Assembly (NCBI GenBank): GCA_900315925.1
Contig: ONAV01000007.1
Span: forward strand, 1-55,254
Reading direction: 5' to 3'
Source: an uncultured Selenomonadales bacterium
GTDB lineage: Bacteria; Bacillota; Negativicutes; Acidaminococcales; Acidaminococcaceae
DNA length: 55,254 nucleotides
Positions 34,072-41,767 of this stretch are shown here, piece by piece. The position numbers and the translations under genes were made by a program. The notes beneath the pieces were generated by a model. It was not told the DNA's origin. It was given only the letters and a program-made list of their open reading frames with translations, and made no database searches. The first letter of the stretch is position 1. Each line of letters opens with the position of its first letter.

Positions 34072-35730
34072 TCATCCGTTTTCTTTCATCGCTTTTTTAT
34101 CCTGATACATGGCATGGTCCGCCCGCCGCAATACATCTTCCGGAGACGTATCGGACGGCTCGCATACAGCCAGCCCTTTCGCCACGGATACCCGGTTCCA
34201 GGCACGGGGTTCCTGCAGCGTCTTTGCCGCGAGACGGTTAAATAACTCAACCAGTTCTTCCCGGTGCTCGTAGTCTTCATTTTCCAGTAATACCAGGAAC
34301 TCATCGCCGCCAATGCGGAACACGGGACTGTGATCGAATACCCTGCAGATCAGCTGGCAGCAGGCCAGCAGATATTCATCGCCGTGGTCGTGCCCATAGG
34401 TGTCATTGATTTCCTTCAGGTCGTTGGTATCCAGCATCAGCAGCGCAAATTTTGCATCCCCCATCTGCATTTGCCTTTCCAGCCGTTCCTTTTCCAGTTC
34501 GTAGGCGTTCTTGTTCTTTACATGGGTCAGTGGATCGCTGTACGCCTTATACCGCATACCGGAAATATATTTTTTAAGGTTCTGCACCGTAACGTCAAAG
34601 CTTCGGGTCAGAACCCCCACTTCATCGTGGGTGGGCCTGGGCAGCTCCACATCCAGATTGCCTTCGGCGATCTGTTCGGCAGCTTGCGACAGGGCCTTTA
34701 ACGGCCTGGTGATCCGGGTAGATACAATCAGGTTAATAATGGCTGCCAGTAAGGCCATGACGATTGCCGTAATGGCAGTGATCCGGAACATCGAGTTCTG
34801 TGCAGCTTCTATTTCATTGGCCTCAACGGAAAGGAGCAGCACCATATCGTTCTGCAGCCGACTGAATACCAGCTTCTTTTCCTTACCCTTATTCATATAA
34901 CTGTATGTTTTGGGCCGTCCGCCTCCCCCGTAATATTTCAGGTCATTGACTAATTCCTGCAGTTCCTTGCTGTAATCCAGAACGGTGGTTCCCGGATCAT
35001 AGACAGGATGGTAATAGAATTTGCCTTCCCGGGACACCAGACTGGTATATCCCGTCTTGTAGGGACTGATAACGCTAACATCGTTCACAATCAGGCCGAA
35101 GTCCATATCCATGCCCACAACGCCGATGAACCGCCCATCCTTATACAACGGCGTCACATAGGATATCATATCCATGTCTATGTTTTTGTTATAATAGGGT
35201 TCCATCCAGATGGGCTTCCCGGCAGCTTTTGGTGCGTAAAACCAGCCCACATGTTCCACATCGTTCGGGTCGAAATCCAGTATCTTCGTCAGCGGTTGTT
35301 TGATGAACGTTTCCACCCGCTTCTTTTTTGTATAGAAAAAGCCGCCGTCTCCGGTTACTTCATCTGCCAGTTCCGGTGTAATGCGCAGATAATAGCAGAC
35401 AACGCCCTTGCTATGGCGCACAATGTCGCCCATCAGCTTTTCCATCTCGGATACATACTGCCGACGCACCGCAGCATTGGAACGGATCACATCCACCGGT
35501 GGCATCCGGTCTGTTGCCTGATCCGCAAAAATTCCAATGGATCGCTGGATATCGGTAAACTCGTCATTCAGGAAACTTGATTCCTGCCGGCAGGTAAGCT
35601 GCAGGATCTCATCAGAATATTCTTTTTGGGAACGGGAAGTAAACCACAGGCCTGCCCCGCCCACGATAAACGTACAGAGAAATATGATTACCAAATTTAA
35701 AACGGTAAACTTTTGACGGATTGAATTCAT
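34072..35730 (-). CDS. Membrane diguanylate cyclase: dCache-HAMP-GGDEF
   Basis: 552 residues from the ATG at 35730 (GGAGG site); the frame opens 17 codons earlier. Membrane segments about 11-31 and 318-338 bracket a periplasmic double-Cache sensor (WMEPYYNKN, MISYVTPLYKDGRFIGVVGMD). HAMP about 335-390. GGDEF domain with intact RIGGDEF (472-478), so it should synthesise c-di-GMP. No RxxD inhibition site at the canonical distance. Ligand unknown; Cache domains of this type often bind amino or organic acids. The only active-looking cyclase in the window. Confidence 0.92.
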   Translation of the reverse strand: MNSIRQKFTVLNLVIIFLCTFIVGGAGLWFTSRSQKEYSDEILQLTCRQESSFLNDEFTDIQRSIGIFADQATDRMPPVDVIRSNAAVRRQYVSEMEKLMGDIVRHSKGVVCYYLRITPELADEVTGDGGFFYTKKKRVETFIKQPLTKILDFDPNDVEHVGWFYAPKAAGKPIWMEPYYNKNIDMDMISYVTPLYKDGRFIGVVGMDMDFGLIVNDVSVISPYKTGYTSLVSREGKFYYHPVYDPGTTVLDYSKELQELVNDLKYYGGGGRPKTYSYMNKGKEKKLVFSRLQNDMVLLLSVEANEIEAAQNSMFRITAITAIVMALLAAIINLIVSTRITRPLKALSQAAEQIAEGNLDVELPRPTHDEVGVLTRSFDVTVQNLKKYISGMRYKAYSDPLTHVKNKNAYELEKERLERQMQMGDAKFALLMLDTNDLKEINDTYGHDHGDEYLLACCQLICRVFDHSPVFRIGGDEFLVLLENEDYEHREELVELFNRLAAKTLQEPRAWNRVSVAKGLAVCEPSDTSPEDVLRRADHAMYQDKKAMKENG

Positions 35731-36003
35731 GAAGCCGCCTCCGACTCTATGACAAAACACAGAAAAAATAACACCGCTCAAATCAACACGAGTCTCATTC
35801 TACCATTATTGAAGAAAGCGATAATGTTACAATATTTTATAAATTAATATTATTATAACATAAGCCCATGCATTACTCAAATAAAATCAATCTTTTGATT
35901 TAGTCAGACCGCCTGTCGTCTCAAAATACCACAAGACACATAACATCAGGCAAAGCCTTGGTCTGTTGCGTGACATAAAAAGCGCCGTTATACCAACAAA
36001 AAA
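35731..36003. other. AT-rich intergenic region between hup and the cyclase gene
   Basis: Holds the cyclase promoter (35852-35880) and, at its low end, the hup terminator. No reading frame or repeat noticed in the rest. Confidence 0.5.
35852..35880 (-). promoter_or_regulatory. Promoter of the Cache-GGDEF gene
   Basis: Minus strand TTGAGT (35875-35880), 17-base spacer, TATAAT (35852-35857), leaving a leader of about 115 bases. Confidence 0.6.
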
Positions 36004-36030
36004 GCCCGCCGCATTTCTGCAGCGGGCCGG
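35998..36030 (-). terminator. Terminator of hup
   Basis: Minus strand GCCCGC, loop, GCGGGC followed by six T, directly after the stop codon. Confidence 0.85.
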
Positions 36031-36040
36031 GAGCCATGTA

Positions 36041-36340
36041 TTATTTTTTACCTTTTTTAGCCGGTTTAGCGTTAACAGCTTCCTTGAAAGCTTTGCCTGC
36101 TTTGAAAGCGGGAACGGTAGAGGCGGCAATTTTGATGGGTTTGCCGTTCTGCGGGTTCTTGCCGGTACGGGCAGCGCGTTCGCGGGCTTCAAAAGTACCA
36201 AAGCCGATCATCTGTACTTTGCCTTTCTTGGCTACTTCAGCAACTACATTACCAACGATGGATTTCAGCACTGCTTCTACGCATTTTTTAGGCATGCTGG
36301 TTTCTGCAGCAACTGCTGCAACGAGTTCTTGTTTGTTCAT
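36041..36340 (-). CDS. hup: HU-family DNA-binding protein
   Basis: 99 residues, the usual HU size plus a short Lys-rich tail (KPAKKGKK). Starts MNKQELVAAVA; the DNA-binding arm reads FGTFEARERAARTGKNPQ with the conserved RTGRNPQ-type motif (Lys for Arg) and the intercalating-proline context. Nucleoid-associated dimer that bends DNA. AAAGGAG site before the ATG; own terminator. Confidence 0.95.
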   Translation of the reverse strand: MNKQELVAAVAAETSMPKKCVEAVLKSIVGNVVAEVAKKGKVQMIGFGTFEARERAARTGKNPQNGKPIKIAASTVPAFKAGKAFKEAVNAKPAKKGKK

Positions 36341-36510
36341 AATTTACACTCCTTTTTATATAAAATTGAAAGTGCATAAGCACTGGACCACCAATATAAT
36401 AACAGCATTTGTCAGGGTTTGCAAGAGTCAAAACGTAGTTTTTTCCAAAAAAGCCGAAATTTACAGACGTAAGATTAGGCAAACAGGCAAAAAACTAAGC
36501 AAACCATCCG

Positions 36511-37980
36511 TTATTCTTTATGTGTCAGTTTAACTACTGTCTCCACATGATGGGTCCGGCTGAACATATCGCAGGGCTGCACCCTGTCAATCGAAAAACC
36601 GTGTTCATGCAGATACGCCAGATCCCTTGCCAGGGTTGCGGGATTACAGGATACATACACCACTCGCTCCGGCTTCACCTTTACAATCGCGGCCAGCACC
36701 CGTTCCTCACAACCGGCCCGGGGCGGATCCAGAATCACCACATCCGGACGCAGCCCGCCGGAAGCAAGCTTCGGCATTTCCACCGCTGCATCGCCTAATA
36801 AAAAGTCTGCGTTTTCAATATGGTTGGCCTGGGCATTTTTCTTTGCATCCCGTATAGCGGAAGGAACGATTTCAATCCCCAGCGCCCGTTTTGCTTTCTG
36901 CGCCATGAACAGGGTGATGGTCCCTGTACCGCAATACAGATCGACTACCGTTTCCTTCCCTTTCAGATCCGCAAAATTCAGGGCCGTGTTATATAACTTT
37001 TCCGCCTGTTCGCTGTTCACCTGGAAAAACGACTGGGCAGAAATATTGAATTTCAGGGGACCGATCTTATCCTTTATTGTTGGGTTACCTGCAATCAACC
37101 GGGTTTTCTCGCCTAAGATCACATTGGTGCTTCGCTTATTTACATTCTGTACCACGCTTTTGACGCCGGGAATTTCGGTCTTCAGCATCTGCACCAGTTC
37201 TTTCAGATGGGGTACGGTATCCCGGGCCGTAACCAGGCAGACCATGATCTCCCCGGTGTGCACACCGACACGTCCCATGATGTGACGAACCATGCCGGTT
37301 CCTTTGTCCTCATCATAAGGAGTAATTTTATACAGCTTCATCCACTTCCGTACCACAGCAGCAATGGCATTGTTCTTTTTCTTCTGGATACAGCAGTCCG
37401 TAACGTCAATTACGTTGTGCGTATTTAACGCGAAGCAGCCGATTTGCAGTTTACCTCGTTTTCCCGAAACAGGAAACTGCATTTTATTCCGATAGTACAA
37501 CGGCTGGTCCGAACCGATCGTTGGCGCAACGTGGATGTCGCGAAGATGCCCGATTCGTTCTAATGCTGCTTTCACCTGCTCCCGTTTTTCTTTCAGCTCC
37601 GCTTCGTAAGACAGATGCTGCAGCTGGCAGCCTCCGCAGACTTCGTAAACCGGGCAGACCGGTTCGACCCGGTCCGGAGAAGCCGTAATGATTTCCTGCA
37701 GTTTTCCGACTATGAAACTCTTTTTGATAAATGCAGCCGCAGCTCTTACCGTTTCACCGGGGAGGGCTCCAGGCACAAACACCGCAATATCCCGGTAACG
37801 TCCAACTCCTTCCCCTGCACTGCCCAGACCGGTAATCTCCAGTTCCATCTCCTGGCCCTTCTGCACAGAAAAAACTGACGCCGGTTTTGGGGAGATGTTT
37901 CTGCGTTTTTCTGACTGGTTCTTATTTGCTTTTTGATTACGATTTGCCTTTGTCATTATGTTCTTCCGCTTCTTTTCCAT
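36511..37980 (-). CDS. rlmD: 23S rRNA (uracil-C5)-methyltransferase, RlmD/RumA family
   Basis: 489 residues. TRAM RNA-binding domain about 43-100, after a Lys/Asn-rich tail; iron-sulphur cluster cysteines C109, C115, C118 and one of C196/C197; SAM site VVDLYCGTGTITLF (about 345-358), and catalytic C445 in VSCNPATLARD. Methylates U1939 (RlmD) or, in Firmicute RlmCD, also U747 of 23S rRNA, so the exact site is uncertain. Two candidate starts: ATG 37980 or ATG 37956; neither has a strong ribosome site. Monocistronic in appearance. Confidence 0.92.
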   Translation of the reverse strand: MEKKRKNIMTKANRNQKANKNQSEKRRNISPKPASVFSVQKGQEMELEITGLGSAGEGVGRYRDIAVFVPGALPGETVRAAAAFIKKSFIVGKLQEIITASPDRVEPVCPVYEVCGGCQLQHLSYEAELKEKREQVKAALERIGHLRDIHVAPTIGSDQPLYYRNKMQFPVSGKRGKLQIGCFALNTHNVIDVTDCCIQKKKNNAIAAVVRKWMKLYKITPYDEDKGTGMVRHIMGRVGVHTGEIMVCLVTARDTVPHLKELVQMLKTEIPGVKSVVQNVNKRSTNVILGEKTRLIAGNPTIKDKIGPLKFNISAQSFFQVNSEQAEKLYNTALNFADLKGKETVVDLYCGTGTITLFMAQKAKRALGIEIVPSAIRDAKKNAQANHIENADFLLGDAAVEMPKLASGGLRPDVVILDPPRAGCEERVLAAIVKVKPERVVYVSCNPATLARDLAYLHEHGFSIDRVQPCDMFSRTHHVETVVKLTHKE

Positions 37981-38073
37981 ATAATCAGTTTAAACTTTGA
38001 GAATCGCTCCTGACCGGCAGGCAGCCGCCTCCTTTTAGGAGCACTACAAGTTTATGCCCCCCACGGTAACATG

Positions 38074-38103
38074 AAAAAAGTTGCGGACATACTATCCGCA
38101 ACT
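38074..38103 (-). terminator. Terminator of the PerR-like gene
   Basis: Minus strand AGTTGCGGA / TCCGCAACT with a seven-base loop and six T. Lies about 90 bases beyond the stop. Confidence 0.8.
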
Positions 38104-38189
38104 CAATCATACCCTACTTGTTTTTATTTGTAAACACACAGCTGCCATCTAAGGTACTAAATGTTTAGAACAAACAATTCGCTGTCACC

Positions 38190-38660
38190 CTATAATTTTG
38201 CGCTGATCTTATCCGGTTTCCGGCCTTCCGCTTTCGCCATTTCCACTTCCCGCTTCTTGGCTTCCAGCTCTTCAATCTGGCATTCCGGGCAGATTCCCTG
38301 GAACACGATATTATGATTTTCCATGCGATAACCGGTCATCTGGGCAATTTTGTCATCCAGATCCTGGAAGTAATCCAAATCGTCCACATTCATGAACCGG
38401 TGACATTTCATGCACTGCACATGATAATGCTTGGTCAGCATATGGTCGTAACGGTCTGCGGAACTGGGTACGGAAACGCGCCGCAACAACCCGCTGTCTA
38501 CCAGTGAATTCAGATTCCGGTACACGGTTCCCTTGCTGATATCCGGATAATCCAGAACAATACGGTTATACACTTCTTCTGCCGTAGGATGGTTGCTCAA
38601 GGAACGTACTGCAGAAATGACCAGCTGACGCTGAATAGTATTTCTCTTTTGCACAGTCAC
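38190..38660 (-). CDS. Fur-family regulator, PerR-like
   Basis: 156 residues from the GTG at 38660, six bases after a GGAGGT site; the longer frame begins with ATT inside that site. Winged-helix domain 1-75 (H24; GTVYRNLNSL recognition helix). Structural zinc site C83-x2-C86 and C124-x2-C127. The regulatory metal region reads RYDHMLTKHYH with Asp72, where PerR proteins have Asp and Fur/Zur usually Asn, so a peroxide sensor is favoured. The C-terminus carries an unusual charged extension of about 25 residues. The AT-rich upstream region may hold its operator, but I cannot pick it out. Confidence 0.88.
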   Translation of the reverse strand: MTVQKRNTIQRQLVISAVRSLSNHPTAEEVYNRIVLDYPDISKGTVYRNLNSLVDSGLLRRVSVPSSADRYDHMLTKHYHVQCMKCHRFMNVDDLDYFQDLDDKIAQMTGYRMENHNIVFQGICPECQIEELEAKKREVEMAKAEGRKPDKISAKL

Positions 38661-38817
38661 AGCCAAACCTCCAATCAAGACTAATTACTAAGAAGGCTAC
38701 TTTTTACAAATCAAAAAAAACTATCTATTTTTACACTTCATAATTTCTTTTGTCATATTAAGTTTATCATATTTTTTGATTTTGTAAAGGGCTGTTCTCA
38801 ATTTAGAGAAAATTTAT

Positions 38818-40056
38818 TTAAGATTGTCTACTATTTTCAAGTCTGTTCAAGGTCCAAAAGGCCCGTATCGGCAGATTGGACGCACCCGGAGGCGACCAGA
38901 TGAATTCCGCATCTTTCCGTTTATGATTCGGCATATGGATAAAGATGTCGTCCACTTCGTCCCCTTTACCGAAAAACTGGCTCTTTCCGGGAATATTCAG
39001 CAGTTCCGCCTTTCCGTCTGCAATCATCATCCCGGTACCGTGAAACTCACCGCCCCAGGGGTTGATTCCCAACTGTACCGGATGCTCGCCTGCCACGCTG
39101 TACAGGAGATGATAGATGACGCCATAGTTTCCATGATTCTGTGTCTCCTTGCCGGTCGTCCGGTCCGTGCCCATCAGAAAATAACTGTCTTCCGAATCCG
39201 CCATGCACAGCGCCTTTGCCTGATACCATTTCATCTGTAACGGCTTTTTGACAATATAAGTCAGATCCGCATGCTCATAGGTTCCCCGCAAGGGATGTTC
39301 ATCCATGGGAAGTACGGCGGCTTGTTGCGAAAAATTCTCAATATCTTCTTTCGGATCGCACATCATAATTACAATCTCTACCGGATGGCTGGCATGAAAA
39401 TCAAACATGCCGGTCAGCAATTGTTCCGGTTTCAGCCGGGCGCCTGCCTGTTTCACATTGCGCGCCTGTGACAGAACTTCCAGATATTCGCCCCGCGCCA
39501 AAGACGTCAGCGGCAGGTCAGTTGCTTTCCGGTAAAAACTGTAATCCGGCTGTTTTCCGTCGCCTTTGGCTTTCTTCCCACGCTTATCCCGCTTAACTGC
39601 AAGCTCCTCCTGTTTGCGGGCCTTATTCCAAAGATTTTTGTACTCGGTAAAGTAGCGCTTCTGTCCTTTGCGCGCGGAAATAAAATAATCCGTATCCGGA
39701 TCGCCGATTCCCCTGCAGCCCCAGGTGATAGTTGTCCGCTGTTCAACAGGACGCATCAGTATGGCAAGCTTTCTGTTATTCTTCGTCCCGTTCACATGAT
39801 GGAAAAAGACCCTGCCGTCCCCCTCCACGGTATCTTTATATAGAATTCCGTTCTCGTAAACCATTTCCGGACTGTCAGAAAACAACAGCGTCGGACCGCT
39901 TTGCAGTACCTTCACATCCACATCCTGATATTTCTCCGGCACCTTACGGTACCCTGCTTCTGCAGAACCGGGAGCCAAAAAGCCTCCCAACACACCGACA
40001 CCTGCCAGGATCGCCGCAATGCGAGACGGCAGTTTAAAAACCGAAAACCAATTCAT
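38818..40056 (-). CDS. Exported protein of unknown function
   Basis: 412 residues. Signal peptide with likely cleavage after SAEA (residue 34). The mature part is soluble, with a Lys-rich stretch near 155-170 (KRDKRGKKAKGDGK), DFHASHPVEIVIMMCDP, and a C-terminal beta-rich segment (GINPWGGEFHGTG). No domain recognised. Probably periplasmic. GGAGG-like site before the ATG. Neighbouring genes do not suggest a role. Confidence 0.75.
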   Translation of the reverse strand: MNWFSVFKLPSRIAAILAGVGVLGGFLAPGSAEAGYRKVPEKYQDVDVKVLQSGPTLLFSDSPEMVYENGILYKDTVEGDGRVFFHHVNGTKNNRKLAILMRPVEQRTTITWGCRGIGDPDTDYFISARKGQKRYFTEYKNLWNKARKQEELAVKRDKRGKKAKGDGKQPDYSFYRKATDLPLTSLARGEYLEVLSQARNVKQAGARLKPEQLLTGMFDFHASHPVEIVIMMCDPKEDIENFSQQAAVLPMDEHPLRGTYEHADLTYIVKKPLQMKWYQAKALCMADSEDSYFLMGTDRTTGKETQNHGNYGVIYHLLYSVAGEHPVQLGINPWGGEFHGTGMMIADGKAELLNIPGKSQFFGKGDEVDDIFIHMPNHKRKDAEFIWSPPGASNLPIRAFWTLNRLENSRQS

Positions 40057-40084
40057 AGCTTCACTACCTCCTCCGGGAACAGAA

Positions 40085-40117
40085 ACACGGATGGACGATA
40101 CGGCCGTTCATCCGTGT
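40085..40117 (-). terminator. Hairpin after fsa, probable weak terminator
   Basis: ACACGGATG / CATCCGTGT with further inner pairing (ACG/CGT). On the minus strand it is followed by a broken T-run (TTTCTGTT). Confidence 0.5.
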
Positions 40118-40192
40118 AGCTGTAGATTTTAAAGCGCTGATTAATAACGTACATTGCCTGTCATTATAATGATGTTTAAGGAAACCGATCCA

Positions 40193-40840
40193 TTACTTTT
40201 TCAGGCTGTTCTGATAATCTTCCATAAATTTCGCCAGCCCTTTGTCGGTCAGTTCATGTTTGATCAGCTCACGCAGAACCTTTGTCGGAATCGTGGCGAT
40301 ATCCGCCCCTGCCAGCATCATTCTGTCAACATGTTCCATGTTGCGCACGCTGGCGGCAATGATTTCTGTCTTAAACTGGTAATTGCGGAATACTTTCACC
40401 ATATCTTCCACCAGTTTGGAACCATCCTGTCCGATATCGTCCAGACGTCCGATGAAGGGGCTCACATAGGATGCGCCGGCGCGGGCCGCCAGCAGCGCCT
40501 GACCCAGGCTGAACACCAGAGTTACATTTGTTTTGATCCCTTCCGCCGCCAGAATCTTGACTGCCTTCAGTCCTTCCGTGATACAGGGAATTTTTACCAC
40601 CACATTCTCCGCAATTTTTACCAGTTCCCTGGCTTCCCTGACCATTCCTTCACAATCCTGGCTAATCACTTCGGCGCTGACAGGGCCGGGAATCAGCGCG
40701 CAGATTTCCGGAATCACTTCCGCCTGGGTGCGTCCCGATTTGGCGATCAAAGACGGATTGGTTGTCACGCCGTACACGATGCCCATATCCGCAAATTCCC
40801 TGATTTCTTCTACATTCGCTGTATCCATAAAAATCTTCAT
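40193..40840 (-). CDS. fsa: Fructose-6-phosphate aldolase / transaldolase-like protein
   Basis: 215 residues, the size of the short transaldolase group (Fsa/TalC). Family marks: [21 protein letters not shown], Schiff-base lysine K83 in [19 protein letters not shown], and SPFIGRLDD. Either cleaves fructose-6-phosphate to dihydroxyacetone and glyceraldehyde-3-phosphate or acts as a transaldolase in the pentose phosphate pathway; sequence alone does not decide. GAGG site before the ATG. Confidence 0.92.
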   Translation of the reverse strand: MKIFMDTANVEEIREFADMGIVYGVTTNPSLIAKSGRTQAEVIPEICALIPGPVSAEVISQDCEGMVREARELVKIAENVVVKIPCITEGLKAVKILAAEGIKTNVTLVFSLGQALLAARAGASYVSPFIGRLDDIGQDGSKLVEDMVKVFRNYQFKTEIIAASVRNMEHVDRMMLAGADIATIPTKVLRELIKHELTDKGLAKFMEDYQNSLKK

Positions 40841-40950
40841 CGTTTACGCCTCTTTCTTTTTTATATTTATTATATATTTTATTATAAAAACTACTGATTC
40901 ATTGTCTGCACGCTGACCGGCGCTTTTGTAAATGACCGACCGGAGTTTCC

Positions 40951-41166
40951 TTAAAACAAAGTCAGCTGGTCGTCATCCGTCGGCAGCATCAGATCCAGAT
41001 CCGGCTTTTTCCGGTTTTGGTTTGTGACCCAGTTGCCGCATTTAGGACAGTTTAATTCCATATTTGGCAAAGCCCACGCCAGATGTGTCCCGCATCTGGG
41101 ACAGATGAATTCCACCTGCATGTCCGGCCGTATTTCATTTTTCTTACGTTCTTCCGTTTTTTTCAA
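40951..41166 (-). CDS. Small zinc-ribbon-like protein
   Basis: 71 residues from a TTG start preceded by GGGAGG. C22-x2-C25 and C40-x2-C43 form a probable zinc ribbon (FICPRCGTHLAW and LNCPKCGNW). The C-terminus is acidic (LPTDDDQLTLF). Function unknown; such proteins may bind nucleic acids or protein partners. Confidence 0.65.
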   Translation of the reverse strand: MKKTEERKKNEIRPDMQVEFICPRCGTHLAWALPNMELNCPKCGNWVTNQNRKKPDLDLMLPTDDDQLTLF

Positions 41167-41308
41167 AAGTGCCTCCCGCTTTTGCCAGACGTCAACTGAA
41201 CGAACATACTGCTCTCCTGGTTCATTACATATCCATCACAATTTGGATTTCCTTTCTTTTTTTATTATACAACACTTTCGATTCATGGTAAAATAAAAAA
41301 GGAAATTA

Positions 41309-41338
41309 TAAGGAGACGAATTAATCAGCGTTTCCTTA
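41309..41338. repeat. Short palindrome related to 29645-29690
   Basis: TAAGGAGACG, ten-base loop, CGTTTCCTTA. The arms equal the outer ends of the hairpin at 29645-29690, and the loop keeps AATCAG. It lies in the leader of the gene at 41370. Confidence 0.5.
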
Positions 41339-41369
41339 ACAAGCGCAACAGCAGAAGGAGGATGATTCC

Positions 41370-41681
41370 ATGTTAGATTTAGCCAAAGAATTTTCCCAGT
41401 TAGGTTTTCTGGAAGAAACGGAAGAAGACACCGTCACCTATGTCATGGATTTTCCGGATGACGTATATGTTACCGTTACCGACGACAACGGCAGAACGCC
41501 GGTCCGGGCCAAGCAGAATCTGGTGCTGGCCTGCTACGACAGCGAAGGCCGTTACCGTTGGGGAAGCGAGTTCAAGACCTTTATGGAACTGCAAAAGATC
41601 TGTCAGGCTCAACCGGCAGGTTCACCGGAATTGTTGCAGGCACTGAAGGACGCATCCAAAACGCTGAAAGACGGTGAATAA
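41370..41681 (+). CDS. Small acidic protein of unknown function
   Basis: 103 residues, no signal peptide or membrane segment. Acidic and rich in Val/Thr/Asp in the first half (TYVMDFPDDVYVTVTDDNG). AGGAGG site eight bases before the ATG and a strong terminator behind, so a real single gene. Divergent from the zinc-ribbon gene. No family recognised. Confidence 0.7.
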   Translation: MLDLAKEFSQLGFLEETEEDTVTYVMDFPDDVYVTVTDDNGRTPVRAKQNLVLACYDSEGRYRWGSEFKTFMELQKICQAQPAGSPELLQALKDASKTLKDGE

Positions 41682-41723
41682 TTCCCTCCACACCCGGAAA
41701 GATCTTATAACTGCAAACAGAAA

Positions 41724-41767
41724 AGCTGTACGGAGTCTGTCAGCAAACCCGTACAGCTGTTTTTTTA
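41724..41767 (+). terminator. Terminator of the small acidic protein gene
   Basis: AGCTGTACGG / CCGTACAGCT, ten perfect pairs, then G and seven T. The stem may also stop the convergent PAS-GGDEF-EAL transcript. Confidence 0.85.
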
